Source: Terrisporobacter mayombei (GTDB lineage Bacteria > Bacillota > Clostridia > Peptostreptococcales > Peptostreptococcaceae). From it: a stretch of 64,000 nucleotides of DNA. Location: positions 992,001 through 1,056,000 of the forward strand of contig NZ_JAHZMP010000001.1 of NCBI RefSeq assembly GCF_020748465.1, read 5' to 3'. This document shows positions 26,700 to 35,521 of this stretch, in pieces (the stretch's first letter is position 1; every line of letters starts with the position of its first letter). The notes under the pieces are model-generated. The model did no database searches and was not told where the DNA came from. It was given only the letters and a program-made list of their open reading frames with translations. Position numbers and translations under genes: made by a program.

Positions 26700-27368
26700 T
26701 TATCTGCCAAATATATTTATAAAGCTATGAACTAATATACAAGAGTATGAGTTTTTTATCCTATACCTAAAAAAACCTATGAAAAATCCATAACTTAGCA
26801 TTAGTGAGCATTTAATGAAGATAATTAATGCCATATGATTAAATCCACTTGTCATAATAATTGTATCAATATATCCAATATGATAGACAGAAAATAGAAC
26901 TGTAGTCAAAAAGTAGATTTTTATTTCATCCATATTTTCCTTTTTTAAAATATTCCATATGTATGACCTAAATATAAGTTCTTCATATATAGGTGTCATT
27001 ATAGCTGTATAAAGCAAAGGTAAGATGGTCTCTATTGATATTTTTGTCAAAAAAGAAGGAGATGTAAAAATTAAAAGTAATACAGCTCCAGTTACAATAA
27101 CGTAATAAATTTTTGATTCTTTGTTTTTCATATAAGAGAAAATATCCAAAGAAACTTTTTCTTTTTTTGATTTATATATTACAAATAGCGTAAGTAAAAA
27201 CATTATAATCATAGATATTAATACATCATTAAATTTGTTATAAGATAAAAATAAAAATGCACTTTGTTTTAGTACTATTCTACTTATCTGTAATCCAATT
27301 AGTAAAGCTACAATTTTTATCATTGTGTAAGAATTTTCATTATTATTTAATTCACTAATATTATTCAT
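26700..27368 (-). CDS. CPBP-family intramembrane glutamic endopeptidase
   Basis: 222 residues from the ATG at 27368 (AAGGAG site). About seven membrane segments. The CPBP/Abi motifs are present: EELIFR with the catalytic Glu pair and Arg in PIYEELIFRSYIW, and His in SVYHIGY; the third motif near SLMLSYGFFIGFFRYR and NSYSCILVHSFINI has the final His. Members cleave membrane proteins or modify peptides and bacteriocin immunity is one known role. No target is encoded nearby. Confidence 0.85.
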   Translation of the reverse strand: MNNISELNNNENSYTMIKIVALLIGLQISRIVLKQSAFLFLSYNKFNDVLISMIIMFLLTLFVIYKSKKEKVSLDIFSYMKNKESKIYYVIVTGAVLLLIFTSPSFLTKISIETILPLLYTAIMTPIYEELIFRSYIWNILKKENMDEIKIYFLTTVLFSVYHIGYIDTIIMTSGFNHMALIIFIKCSLMLSYGFFIGFFRYRIKNSYSCILVHSFINIFGR

Positions 27369-27521
27369 TTTATACTCCTTTGTATTAATATAAATAATCA
27401 CTCACTTTAAGTTTATTATTGTTTTAAATAATAATTACATATATTCTCCTGTTTTAATTAAATTGTGTTTATTTTTAGTAAAATAATGTATAAAATGATA
27501 TATTAAGGAGGGATAGATTTA

Positions 27522-28217
27522 ATGAAAAAATTATTTCTTAATATATTAACATTCATATGTATAGTAGTAATTTGTATATCTGGTTATAAGATTTATACTA
27601 CTTTAAAAGATTATAAAAAAGCTGATGATGTTTATTCTCAACTTAGAGATACAAAAGAAGATTCAAAAAATATGAGTGAAGCTACAAGGAATTTATCATC
27701 CATAAATTCAGATTATAAGTTTTGGATTAATGTTGAAGGCACAAATATTGATTATCCTGTAGTCCAAGGAAGTGACAATGATTTTTATCTAAATCATGAT
27801 TATAATAAAAATTACTTACCAGCAGGCTCTATATTTCTAGACTATAGAAATAATCTTGAAACGGATTCTAACTCTGTTATTTATGGACATCATATGAGAA
27901 ATTCAACCATGTTTGGACAGATGGAAAAATTTAAAGATGAGAATTTTTTTAAAAATAATAAAATCATAACTATTAAAACAAATAATACTACATACACGTA
28001 TGAAATATTTGCCATGGGTGTTTATGATGCTGATTTTGGATATAATAATGTAAATTTCACCCATGAAAAAGATTTTAATGACTTTCTAAATAAAATCTTA
28101 GGTAAATCTATGTATAGCAGGGATATTGTAACTTCCAAAGATAAAATATTAACTTTATCAACTTGTAGTTATGAATATGATAATGCTAGAATAGCTATTT
28201 TTGCTGTAAAAAAATAA
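27522..28217 (+). CDS. srtB: Class B sortase
   Basis: 231 residues with an N-terminal membrane anchor (about 5-25) and a sortase barrel. Catalytic triad: His123 in VIYGHHM, Cys215 in LSTCSYEY, Arg223 in NARIAIF. Length and the SrtB-like WINVEGTNIDYPVVQ start of the barrel place it in class B. It attaches surface proteins to the cell wall; the C. difficile homolog uses (S/N)PxTG signals. No substrate gene is in the window. AAGGAGGG site, ATG start; monocistronic. Confidence 0.92.
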   Translation: MKKLFLNILTFICIVVICISGYKIYTTLKDYKKADDVYSQLRDTKEDSKNMSEATRNLSSINSDYKFWINVEGTNIDYPVVQGSDNDFYLNHDYNKNYLPAGSIFLDYRNNLETDSNSVIYGHHMRNSTMFGQMEKFKDENFFKNNKIITIKTNNTTYTYEIFAMGVYDADFGYNNVNFTHEKDFNDFLNKILGKSMYSRDIVTSKDKILTLSTCSYEYDNARIAIFAVKK

Positions 28218-28224
28218 ATATGCA

Positions 28225-28262
28225 ATTAAAAGAGTTGTAGAAACTTCTATAACTCTTTTAAT
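28225..28262. terminator. Terminator downstream of sortase
   Basis: ATTAAAAGAGTT / AACTCTTTTAAT, 12-bp stem with an extra inner TAGAA/TTCTA pairing; serves the convergent reductase gene as well. Confidence 0.8.
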
Positions 28263-28271
28263 ATAAGGATA

Positions 28272-28949
28272 TTATAATTTAAGCTCTAAGTTAGCTATAT
28301 TAAGAACTTCTTCTCTAAAAGTATCTATACTAATTCTATCTATAAAATCTCCTAATTTTTCACCTAGTTTGGCTGTATTTTTATAATGATAAAGTATGGT
28401 TTTAACTAAATTAAAAGCCTCCTCTTCTGATAATCCTTTAGTAACTATATCTGAACTTCTTGGATGATACCCTGCACTCCCACCAGCAGTAATATAAAAA
28501 GTGCTATCTAAATCAGCTATTACTCCTATATCTTTAGAGTATACACTTGTACATGCATTTTTACATCCTGCCACACCTATTTTAGTTCTGCATGGAAGTT
28601 CCATACCATGAAATTTCCTACTAATTTTCATTCCTATTCCAATAGTAGGGTATTTTGAACGCTTACAATAGTTTGATGGACACATTTCCACATTTTTAAG
28701 TGAATTTTGTACTTTTACAGCTGGTTCCATTCCTAATTCGTCCCATATTGCAGGTAAGTCCTCTTGTTTCAAGTTTGTAATTAAAATTCTTTGACCAGAA
28801 GTTATTTTCAAAACACCTTTGTATTTTTTAGCTACTTCTCCTATTTTTATTAAATTATCCGGAAGAATAAATCCACCTGGAATATGTGGTGTTATGGCAT
28901 AAGTTCGTTTTCCATTTTTTATCTTTTGTAAATTTCCATATACACTCAT
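28272..28949 (-). CDS. Small siroheme nitrite/sulfite reductase-domain protein
   Basis: 225 residues containing one ferredoxin-like half domain (residues 20-85, with TSGQRILITN) and one siroheme/4Fe-4S domain. Cluster cysteines: CPSNYC followed after 33 residues by CKNAC, matching the C-x(n)-C...C-x3-C arrangement of sulfite and nitrite reductases. It is about half the length of full reductases. Small clostridial members of this type have unknown electron acceptors. AAAGGAG site, ATG start. No partner reductase subunit nearby. Confidence 0.85.
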   Translation of the reverse strand: MSVYGNLQKIKNGKRTYAITPHIPGGFILPDNLIKIGEVAKKYKGVLKITSGQRILITNLKQEDLPAIWDELGMEPAVKVQNSLKNVEMCPSNYCKRSKYPTIGIGMKISRKFHGMELPCRTKIGVAGCKNACTSVYSKDIGVIADLDSTFYITAGGSAGYHPRSSDIVTKGLSEEEAFNLVKTILYHYKNTAKLGEKLGDFIDRISIDTFREEVLNIANLELKL

Positions 28950-29022
28950 TTACATATATCTCCTTTGTCTAAGTTAATTAATATTTTTAGTATACAACAA
29001 TACAATTTATTTTATCTACTTT

Positions 29023-29889
29023 TTACTTAACTTCAATATAATAACTTACTTCAAAACTATCTCCAGCATTCAATTTGTTAATATATTTTTTATTTTTATA
29101 TATCTTGTTAGAATCAACACTATCTGCCAATCCATACCAGGGCTCTATAGAAATAAATGGTGCAGTACTATTGCTATCTTTATAATATGGCGTCCATATT
29201 CCTACTAATGGAAAATCTTTGAAGTTTATATTAATATAGCATTCTTCTTTTGTAGATTTTATTGAAATCTCATCTATATTAGTATAAATGATGGCATCAT
29301 TTTCAAATATACTAGGATTTAGTTTCAATATAGATAGGGAGTTTACTTCCTCTATTTCGTTATAATAAGGACCTTCTAAATTAATTCTTTGGACATTTTT
29401 TCTGCACTTAAATTCAATATAGTACTCCGATAAGTTTTCTGGTGATGAAATATTAAATGCTGGATGAGCTCCTATGGAAAAATATATATCTTGTGAATCA
29501 ATATTTTGTACATTCCAAGTAATCTTAACTTTTTCCTCTACTATTGTGTATGAGATGAATAGATTAAAATTATATGGATATATTTCTCTTGTCTTTTCAT
29601 TAGATGTTAACTTATAGATTATGGTATTTTCATCTTTATTTATTAAATCAAAATACATGTCTCTAGCAAATCCATGTTGGTCTATATTATATATTTCACC
29701 TTCTATTAAAGTTTTATTTTCCTTTAACTTTCCTACAATGGGAAATAGTACAGGAGACTGTCTTCCCCAATATTTTTTATATCCATTCCATAGAATTTCT
29801 TTCTTATATTTTTTTGAATATATTCTTGTTAATTCTGCTCCACTACTTTTAGTCTCTATTATTAAATTATTATTTTCTAAAATATGCAT
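29023..29889 (-). CDS. Aldose 1-epimerase family protein
   Basis: 289 residues from the ATG at 29889 (GGAGGG 4 bases upstream). Mutarotase-like beta-sandwich with WGRQSPVLFPIVGKL near residue 45, the active-site His in DQHGFARD, a second His in GAHPAFNI, and SIEPWYGLADS near the C-terminus with the catalytic Glu. It is of the YeaD/LacX-like subgroup acting on free sugars or sugar phosphates. It converts alpha and beta anomers. Located downstream of ptsI but separated from it by a terminator. Confidence 0.88.
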   Translation of the reverse strand: MHILENNNLIIETKSSGAELTRIYSKKYKKEILWNGYKKYWGRQSPVLFPIVGKLKENKTLIEGEIYNIDQHGFARDMYFDLINKDENTIIYKLTSNEKTREIYPYNFNLFISYTIVEEKVKITWNVQNIDSQDIYFSIGAHPAFNISSPENLSEYYIEFKCRKNVQRINLEGPYYNEIEEVNSLSILKLNPSIFENDAIIYTNIDEISIKSTKEECYININFKDFPLVGIWTPYYKDSNSTAPFISIEPWYGLADSVDSNKIYKNKKYINKLNAGDSFEVSYYIEVK

Positions 29890-29921
29890 ATACCCTCCAA
29901 ATTTATAATTTCTTAGTATAT

Positions 29922-29953
29922 AAAAAGCTATCTTATACAAGATAGCTTTTTTC
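29922..29953 (-). terminator. Terminator after ptsI
   Basis: AAAAAGCTATCTT / AAGATAGCTTTTTT, 10- to 13-bp stem with a 4-base loop and a T run on the minus strand. Confidence 0.85.
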
Positions 29954-29968
29954 TATTATTTAAGTTAA

Positions 29969-31678
29969 TTATTTACTAAAAGTTTTTTCTACATAAGCTT
30001 TTATTTCTTCTGCTGTTCCAAGAGATAATACTTCCTCTGAGAATTTTTTCATGTCTTCAAAGCCTAATGAATTTATTAATTTTCTAGCAGGTAATATTGA
30101 TATTGGACTCATTGAAAATTCATCTAATCCAAATCCAAGTAATATTGGTATCATTAATTGATCTCCTGCAGACTCTCCACACATTCCAGCCCATTTACCT
30201 TCTTTGTGCGCATTATCTATAACCATTTTTATAAGTCTAAGTACAGCCGGATTAAATTGGTTGTATAAGTAACTTATTTTTTGGTTCATTCTATCAACTG
30301 CACAAGTATATTGTATTAAGTCATTAGTTCCTATTGAGAAGAAATCAACATGCTTAGCAAGTACATCTGATATTACTGCCGCAGATGGAACTTCTATCAT
30401 CATACCAACTTCTACGCCCTCAGAATAAGCTATTCCTTCAGCTTTCAACTGAGCTTTAACTTCTTCACAAACTTCTTTAGCTTGTAATAATTCTTCTAAT
30501 GAAGATATCATTGGGAACATTATTCTTAATTTTCCATGTACACTTGCTCTATATAAAGCTCTAAGTTGAGTTACAAATATTTCTTTTCTATCTAGGCAAA
30601 GTCTTATAGCTCTGTATCCTAAGAATGGATTCATTTCTTCGTCCATTGGTAGGTAATCTAATTTTTTATCTCCACCTATATCTAATGTTCTTATAACTAT
30701 TGGTTTTCCAGACATTCCTTCAAGTACTGCCTTGTAAGCATTGTATTGTTCTTCTTCACTTGGGAAATCATTTCTGTCCATGTATAAGAATTCTGTTCTA
30801 TAAAGTCCTACACCTTCAGCATCATTTTTTATAAGACCTTCTACATCTCCTGGAGTACCTATGTTACCTGCAAGCTCCACATGTCTTCCATCAGTAGTTA
30901 TTGAAGCCTTACCTTTTAATAATTCTAATGCTTTTTTATACTCTTCAAAATCAGTTTTTAATTTTGTATATTTAGCTATAGTTTCTTCATCTGGACTTAT
31001 TATTACTTCACCAGTATCTCCATTAAATGCTACGAAATCACCGTCTTTTATTTCTTTTGTTGCATCACTAAGGCCTACTATAGCAGCTATTTCTAAAGTC
31101 CTAGACATTATAGCAGTATGAGAAGTTCTTCCTCCTATATCTGTTAAGAATCCTAAAACTTTTTTCTTATCCATTGTTGCTGTATCAGATGGTGTTAAGT
31201 CATGAGCAACTAATACTACTTCCTCAGCTAAGTCAGCTAAGTCTACAACTTTTACACCTAGTATGTGTCTAAGAACTCTATTTGTTACGTCTTTTATATC
31301 AGCAGCTCTTTCTCTCATATATTCATTGTCCATAGATTCAAACATACCTACGAACATTTCTTTTATTTCATTTAATGCAAAGTCTGCATTAACTTTTTCA
31401 TCATTTATTTTACTAACAGCAGATTCAACTAATTCTGGATCTTCTAACACTAATAAATGTGCTTCAAATATTTCAGCTTCGTGCTCACCAAGTTCTGCTA
31501 AAGCCTTTTCCTTTACTTTTGTTAGCTCTTCTTTTGAAACTTCAACAGCAGTTCTTAATTTTGCTACTTCTGCTTCACAATCAGTTATTGCTTTTCTTTC
31601 TATTACTAACTGCGTATCTTCAACTACTAACGCTTTCCCCAAAACAATACCTGGAGATGCTCCTATACCCTTTAACAT
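29969..31678 (-). CDS. ptsI: PTS enzyme I (phosphoenolpyruvate-protein phosphotransferase)
   Basis: 569 residues: N-terminal HPr-binding and phospho-His domain (His187 in GGRTSHTAIMSR), then the PEP-binding TIM barrel with GVGLYRTEFLYMDR, ChGKLRIMFPM and GTNDLIQYT, and a C-terminal MCGESAGD with the catalytic Cys. It moves phosphate from PEP to HPr and so feeds the galactitol PTS in this window. AGGAGG site, ATG start. It follows the HPr gene with a hairpin between them. Confidence 0.96.
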   Translation of the reverse strand: MLKGIGASPGIVLGKALVVEDTQLVIERKAITDCEAEVAKLRTAVEVSKEELTKVKEKALAELGEHEAEIFEAHLLVLEDPELVESAVSKINDEKVNADFALNEIKEMFVGMFESMDNEYMRERAADIKDVTNRVLRHILGVKVVDLADLAEEVVLVAHDLTPSDTATMDKKKVLGFLTDIGGRTSHTAIMSRTLEIAAIVGLSDATKEIKDGDFVAFNGDTGEVIISPDEETIAKYTKLKTDFEEYKKALELLKGKASITTDGRHVELAGNIGTPGDVEGLIKNDAEGVGLYRTEFLYMDRNDFPSEEEQYNAYKAVLEGMSGKPIVIRTLDIGGDKKLDYLPMDEEMNPFLGYRAIRLCLDRKEIFVTQLRALYRASVHGKLRIMFPMISSLEELLQAKEVCEEVKAQLKAEGIAYSEGVEVGMMIEVPSAAVISDVLAKHVDFFSIGTNDLIQYTCAVDRMNQKISYLYNQFNPAVLRLIKMVIDNAHKEGKWAGMCGESAGDQLMIPILLGFGLDEFSMSPISILPARKLINSLGFEDMKKFSEEVLSLGTAEEIKAYVEKTFSK

Positions 31679-31710
31679 GTTGCTTTCCTCCTAAAGATAT
31701 TATTACATTA

Positions 31711-31737
31711 AAACCTGGGTAATTTATACCCAGGTTT
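31711..31737 (-). terminator. Hairpin between ptsH and ptsI
   Basis: AAACCTGGGTA / TACCCAGGTTT, 11-bp perfect stem with a 5-base loop, followed on the minus strand by only four T. It probably lets part of transcription pass, giving more HPr than enzyme I. Confidence 0.7.
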
Positions 31738-31745
31738 ATATTGGA

Positions 31746-32006
31746 TTATTCACCAAATCCAGATTCTACTAATTCAACTAATGCATTAACTGCTGCTTCT
31801 TCATCTGCACCAGCTGCACATATAGTTACTTCTTCACCTTTTCCAAGGCCTAAACTCATTATTCCCATTATTGATTTAGCGTTTACTACTTTACCTTTGC
31901 ATTTTACTTCAACTGTTGAAGTGAATTCTGATGCTTTTTTTACAAACATACCAGCTGGTCTTGCATGTAAACCTGTTTCATTTTTGATTACTACTACCTT
32001 TTCCAT
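31746..32006 (-). CDS. ptsH: Phosphocarrier protein HPr
   Basis: 86 residues from the ATG at 32006 (GGAGG 8 bases upstream; an in-frame ATG at 32024 precedes that site). GLHARPA holds the catalytic His14 and KSIMGIMSLG the regulatory Ser45, the target of HPr kinase in Gram-positive bacteria. It relays phosphate between enzyme I and the sugar-specific EIIA proteins, and Ser-phosphorylated HPr takes part in carbon catabolite repression. First gene of ptsHI. Confidence 0.97.
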   Translation of the reverse strand: MEKVVVIKNETGLHARPAGMFVKKASEFTSTVEVKCKGKVVNAKSIMGIMSLGLGKGEEVTICAAGADEEAAVNALVELVESGFGE

Positions 32007-32057
32007 TTTACAACCTCCAGGCAAATTAAAAAATTTAATTAAATAATTAGCTTATTT

Positions 32058-33239
32058 TTATTTATTAAAATCATAAATAATCAAATTAGTGATTATTTTC
32101 GCTAATTTACTAGTTGAGTGAGTGACAAGTAACTTGTCGTCATTCATTTGTTTATTACAAATTTGGATGACTTTATTAAAATCATAAAGTTCAACTCTAT
32201 TTATATTATTTTCCTCAAGCTTTCTCTCATATATACTGTAAAAAATATCTTTGTAAGAAGAGTTTTTGTCAATATCTAAAACTTCTATAATTTTAGGTAT
32301 AACATTTTCCATTAGTGTTCTACGATTTATATCCTTTTTTATATTTAATAAATAGCATAAATCATTTATAGTATCCTTACTCAAATTACAGATTTTATTA
32401 AAACAATAATCCTCATTATATTTACAGTCAAGATTGAAGAAATAATTAACTCCATCATATCTTTTATAAGCTTTCATAGTATCGAGATATCCAAGCCTTA
32501 TATTTGATTCAATATGATCCTTATCTTTATTAAGAGAACCTCCCAAACATTGAGACGGTACTATAACTTTTAAATTCAAATCTTGATATCGATTTATTAT
32601 CATTTTCCCAAGAAAATCATCCACTAATCTAATTACTACTATATCATCATATCCTTTTTGTGCCAACATATTAATTGGTATATTGTCTGAAAACATTCCA
32701 TCTAGATAAAGTTTATCATCTAGCTTGTCCAACTGAAATATTGGTAGTGATGAACTAGCTATTAAGTAATCTATCAATCTTCCTTCTGGTATATCCTCTG
32801 TATATAGAAGTTTCGGAAATATCTTTCCATCCCAATATGCTGTGGTTATACCAAAATCAATTTTAGATTTTCTAATTTTCTCTTCATCAATTTTTTCTTC
32901 TAGTAATTTTCTAAGTGGGCTTATATCTATTCCTTGATTTTTTCTAGCTTTATTCATAAGCTCAACCACATCATGAAAGCTCCTTACCTTCATTTCAAGA
33001 TTTTTGTATCTTTCATATGTATCTTCATCTATATTCATAAAGCTTTTATAATCATAATTTACCCAAATATCTTCCATAGCATCGAAATCTCCCTGAACAA
33101 TAAGCGCTCCATTTAATGCTCCTATGGAAGTTCCTGCTATGCCAGTAAATTGCATTCCTAAATCTGTTAAGGCTCTATATGCACCTATTTGATAAGCGCC
33201 TTTTGTTCCCCCACCTTCTAATACAAGACCTTTTTTCAT
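32058..33239 (-). CDS. Patatin-like phospholipase family protein
   Basis: 393 residues from the ATG at 33239 (AGGTGAT upstream). The N-terminal patatin domain has the oxyanion GGGTKG (9-14), nucleophile Ser38 in GTSIG and catalytic Asp180 in DGMFSDN. The C-terminal 190 residues are helical and of unknown function. Patatin-like enzymes hydrolyse acyl esters of lipids. It lies between ptsH and a small gene upstream of camA, as I recall for the C. difficile camA neighbourhood. Confidence 0.88.
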   Translation of the reverse strand: MKKGLVLEGGGTKGAYQIGAYRALTDLGMQFTGIAGTSIGALNGALIVQGDFDAMEDIWVNYDYKSFMNIDEDTYERYKNLEMKVRSFHDVVELMNKARKNQGIDISPLRKLLEEKIDEEKIRKSKIDFGITTAYWDGKIFPKLLYTEDIPEGRLIDYLIASSSLPIFQLDKLDDKLYLDGMFSDNIPINMLAQKGYDDIVVIRLVDDFLGKMIINRYQDLNLKVIVPSQCLGGSLNKDKDHIESNIRLGYLDTMKAYKRYDGVNYFFNLDCKYNEDYCFNKICNLSKDTINDLCYLLNIKKDINRRTLMENVIPKIIEVLDIDKNSSYKDIFYSIYERKLEENNINRVELYDFNKVIQICNKQMNDDKLLVTHSTSKLAKIITNLIIYDFNK

Positions 33240-33303
33240 TTTATCACCTAACTTTTCATGGAGAATATATATAATATAATACATTCTCCATATTTTTTAC
33301 ATG

Positions 33304-33648
33304 TTATTTTATAGCCCCTTTAGTATTTACAACTTTTACTGACTTTAAAAATAATTTCTTTTCAATCGGTTTTAGTGATAAGTTGTTCATTATATAATTT
33401 TCTTCATCAACGAGATAAATTTTTTTATATCCTGTTTTTAAGAAAGCCATACATACTGTTCTGATATCATCTTCATCTTCGCATTCGAAAAAAGATGGAG
33501 AAACTACTAGTTTATACGATGATGATTTTTTATTTTCCATAGTTTGCTTATAAGTATTTAAAAAATTATTTGCTTCTCTTTTACTTATAAAACCACTTAC
33601 ATCAATATAAACTTTCTTTTCTTCTTCATTTATATTCATATTTATCAC
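33304..33648 (-). CDS. Small hypothetical protein
   Basis: 114 residues, soluble, with an alpha/beta pattern (KVYIDVSGFISKREANNFLNTY then SYKLVVSPSFFEC) that recalls a STAS-like fold, but I cannot assign a family. The start used is GTG 33648 with GGGGGTGAGA upstream; an ATG three codons later (33639) is also possible. It lies between camA and the patatin gene, all in the same direction. Confidence 0.6.
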   Translation of the reverse strand: MINMNINEEEKKVYIDVSGFISKREANNFLNTYKQTMENKKSSSYKLVVSPSFFECEDEDDIRTVCMAFLKTGYKKIYLVDEENYIMNNLSLKPIEKKLFLKSVKVVNTKGAIK

Positions 33649-33706
33649 TCATCTCACCCCCAAATAATTCATTATTTTATTATATGAATCAAATTGAGTA
33701 AACTTG

Positions 33707-35461
33707 CTATAAGTTAAGTGATTTATTAATTAATTCGTTAACTTTATTTTGCAGGAAATGGCTTTCATTTTCAAGGTAATTAATTTCCTTATTAATGGCA
33801 TTTTTTTTACCTTGCAACTTTTTATTATTTTTAATCAATTCAACTTCTTTTTTTATTGAAATTATTTTTTTACTAAGAGACTCTACTTCGCTATAATTCT
33901 CATCTTTAAATATTTTTAATTTCATTACTTTATTTGGATAATAATCATATATTTTATTTCCCATACCTTTTCCTATCATTTTAAAATATCTATCATAGAT
34001 TTCACTGTTTAATATTCCCACTATATACTCATAAGAAAATACGTTTTCATATTCTTCTTTAATATAGAATGAGTATACGTCTGCACTACTAAAATTATTA
34101 TTCTCATCTATGGCAAACTTGTTATTAGAACTCTTGTATGGATACATGATTTTTTTTCTTTCAAATAAACTAGTATCTCTTCCCCATTGAAGTTCATACC
34201 ATTTTCTAACTTTCTTAATGCATTCTCTTCTTTTCTCCAATTTATCTCTGTAAGGTTTGAAGCAATTTTCTTCTATGTAAGGATATTTATGAATTTCCTT
34301 AATATCATTTGCATAAATTAACTTTTGATTACCTTCTTCTATTATATATTGATTTACATTTCTATTTTTTATCCATGACTTTAAGAGCTTTTCGTCAATA
34401 TGTTCTATTCTTTCATCTTCAATATTTAATATAAAGGCTTTATCACAACCAGTAATTATACCTTGAAAACTTATACAAATATCTTCTAAATCATATTCAC
34501 TTTTTTGCACTATTCTTTCATAAAGCATTTTGTCTTCATAATTAAGTATTATCCAATTATTCTTTAAATCTACTTGATTAATACTTATTTTTTCACATTT
34601 CTCACTATTTAATAATATTTTTAAGTCTTTTATATTTTCAATATTTGTATTGTCTCCTATTTTGTATGCAGCTAATATATTATAATTGGTTTTTTTCTCC
34701 AAAATTGCTATAAGAGGTGCTATTCCTAAATTTTTAAATATATTAACATTTTTTAAATCTATAATCTTTTTTATGTCACAATTACTCCTAAGATAACCTC
34801 TAAGAAGTTTGCCAGATGGACTTTCTAAAAAGTATCTCGGTGTAATAAGTCCTATTTTACCTTCATCACTTATTAAATCTAAAGCTTTTTTATAAAAACA
34901 AAAATACATATCAGCTTTATCTTTATAAACGTCTTTATACTCACTTAATAAAAATTTTTTATATTCCTTATCTAGCATCTTATGCCCTATATATGGTGGA
35001 TTTCCTATAATATAATCAAATTTCATATTATAATTCTTTTTTAGAGCATCTTCACAACTTATGTTATTTATTGTTGCTTGATTTTCTTCATTGTGAATAT
35101 ATGATTTCTTTTTATTTAAGGTTTCTTTTAAAATATTTATTGCATCTTTATCTATATCTACTCCATAAATACATTTATTTATAATATGATCACTTATATT
35201 ATTAATATAATTTTCACCGTATTCTTCATTTATCTCATCTATATTATTTTTTATTAATTTATATATCATATAATATGCTTCTATTAAAAAGTTCCCACAT
35301 CCACAAGATAAATCTAAAATCTTAGGCTCTGGATCTTTAATTATATTATGACTTTTAAATACTTCTTCTAATATATAGTTCACAATTATTTTGGGTGTAT
35401 AATAAATCCCCTTCACTTTTTTGTCATATAAAGACAAACTTTCTTCATATGACTTTGACAA
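33707..35461 (-). CDS. camA: Orphan DNA adenine methyltransferase, CamA ortholog
   Basis: 584 residues: N-terminal gamma/type I-like N6-adenine methyltransferase (SAM motif DLSCGCGNF at 50-58, catalytic NPPY at 154-157) and a C-terminal target-recognition domain. Many stretches match C. difficile CamA as I remember it: YTPKIIV, GNPPYIGHK, DVYKDKAD, SFQGIITGCDKAFIL, KWYELQWGR and IYDYYPNKVMK. CamA methylates CAAAAA and affects sporulation; no restriction gene is near, so this copy is also an orphan. The first canonical start is TTG 35461, yet the homology begins about five codons upstream, where an ATA (35476) follows GGGGGAG; see findings. C-terminal coiled coil is longer than in C. difficile. 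Confidence 0.88.
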   Translation of the reverse strand: MSKSYEESLSLYDKKVKGIYYTPKIIVNYILEEVFKSHNIIKDPEPKILDLSCGCGNFLIEAYYMIYKLIKNNIDEINEEYGENYINNISDHIINKCIYGVDIDKDAINILKETLNKKKSYIHNEENQATINNISCEDALKKNYNMKFDYIIGNPPYIGHKMLDKEYKKFLLSEYKDVYKDKADMYFCFYKKALDLISDEGKIGLITPRYFLESPSGKLLRGYLRSNCDIKKIIDLKNVNIFKNLGIAPLIAILEKKTNYNILAAYKIGDNTNIENIKDLKILLNSEKCEKISINQVDLKNNWIILNYEDKMLYERIVQKSEYDLEDICISFQGIITGCDKAFILNIEDERIEHIDEKLLKSWIKNRNVNQYIIEEGNQKLIYANDIKEIHKYPYIEENCFKPYRDKLEKRRECIKKVRKWYELQWGRDTSLFERKKIMYPYKSSNNKFAIDENNNFSSADVYSFYIKEEYENVFSYEYIVGILNSEIYDRYFKMIGKGMGNKIYDYYPNKVMKLKIFKDENYSEVESLSKKIISIKKEVELIKNNKKLQGKKNAINKEINYLENESHFLQNKVNELINKSLNL

Positions 35462-35482
35462 TTCATAGTTATCTATTTTTCT

Positions 35483-35521
35483 CCCCCCCTACAATCTTTA
35501 TCCCCTATGTTGAAATTATAG
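35483..35521 (-). promoter_or_regulatory. camA promoter -10 and ribosome site
   Basis: On the minus strand a -10 box TATAAT ends at about 35516 and a ribosome site AGGGGGGGAG follows at 35492-35483. The distance from it to the TTG at 35461 is about 20 bases, too long, while an ATA at 35476 is at a normal distance. Confidence 0.45.

Noticed and set aside
31459-31722. Leu-rich frame antisense to ptsI
   Set aside because: Composition (LLLLALLLK) is typical of antisense reading of Ala/Lys/Glu-rich coding sequence.
33707-35461. Restriction-modification enzyme of type IIG
   Set aside because: No nuclease motif (PD-ExK) in the N-terminus and no restriction gene beside it; similarity to CamA is much stronger.
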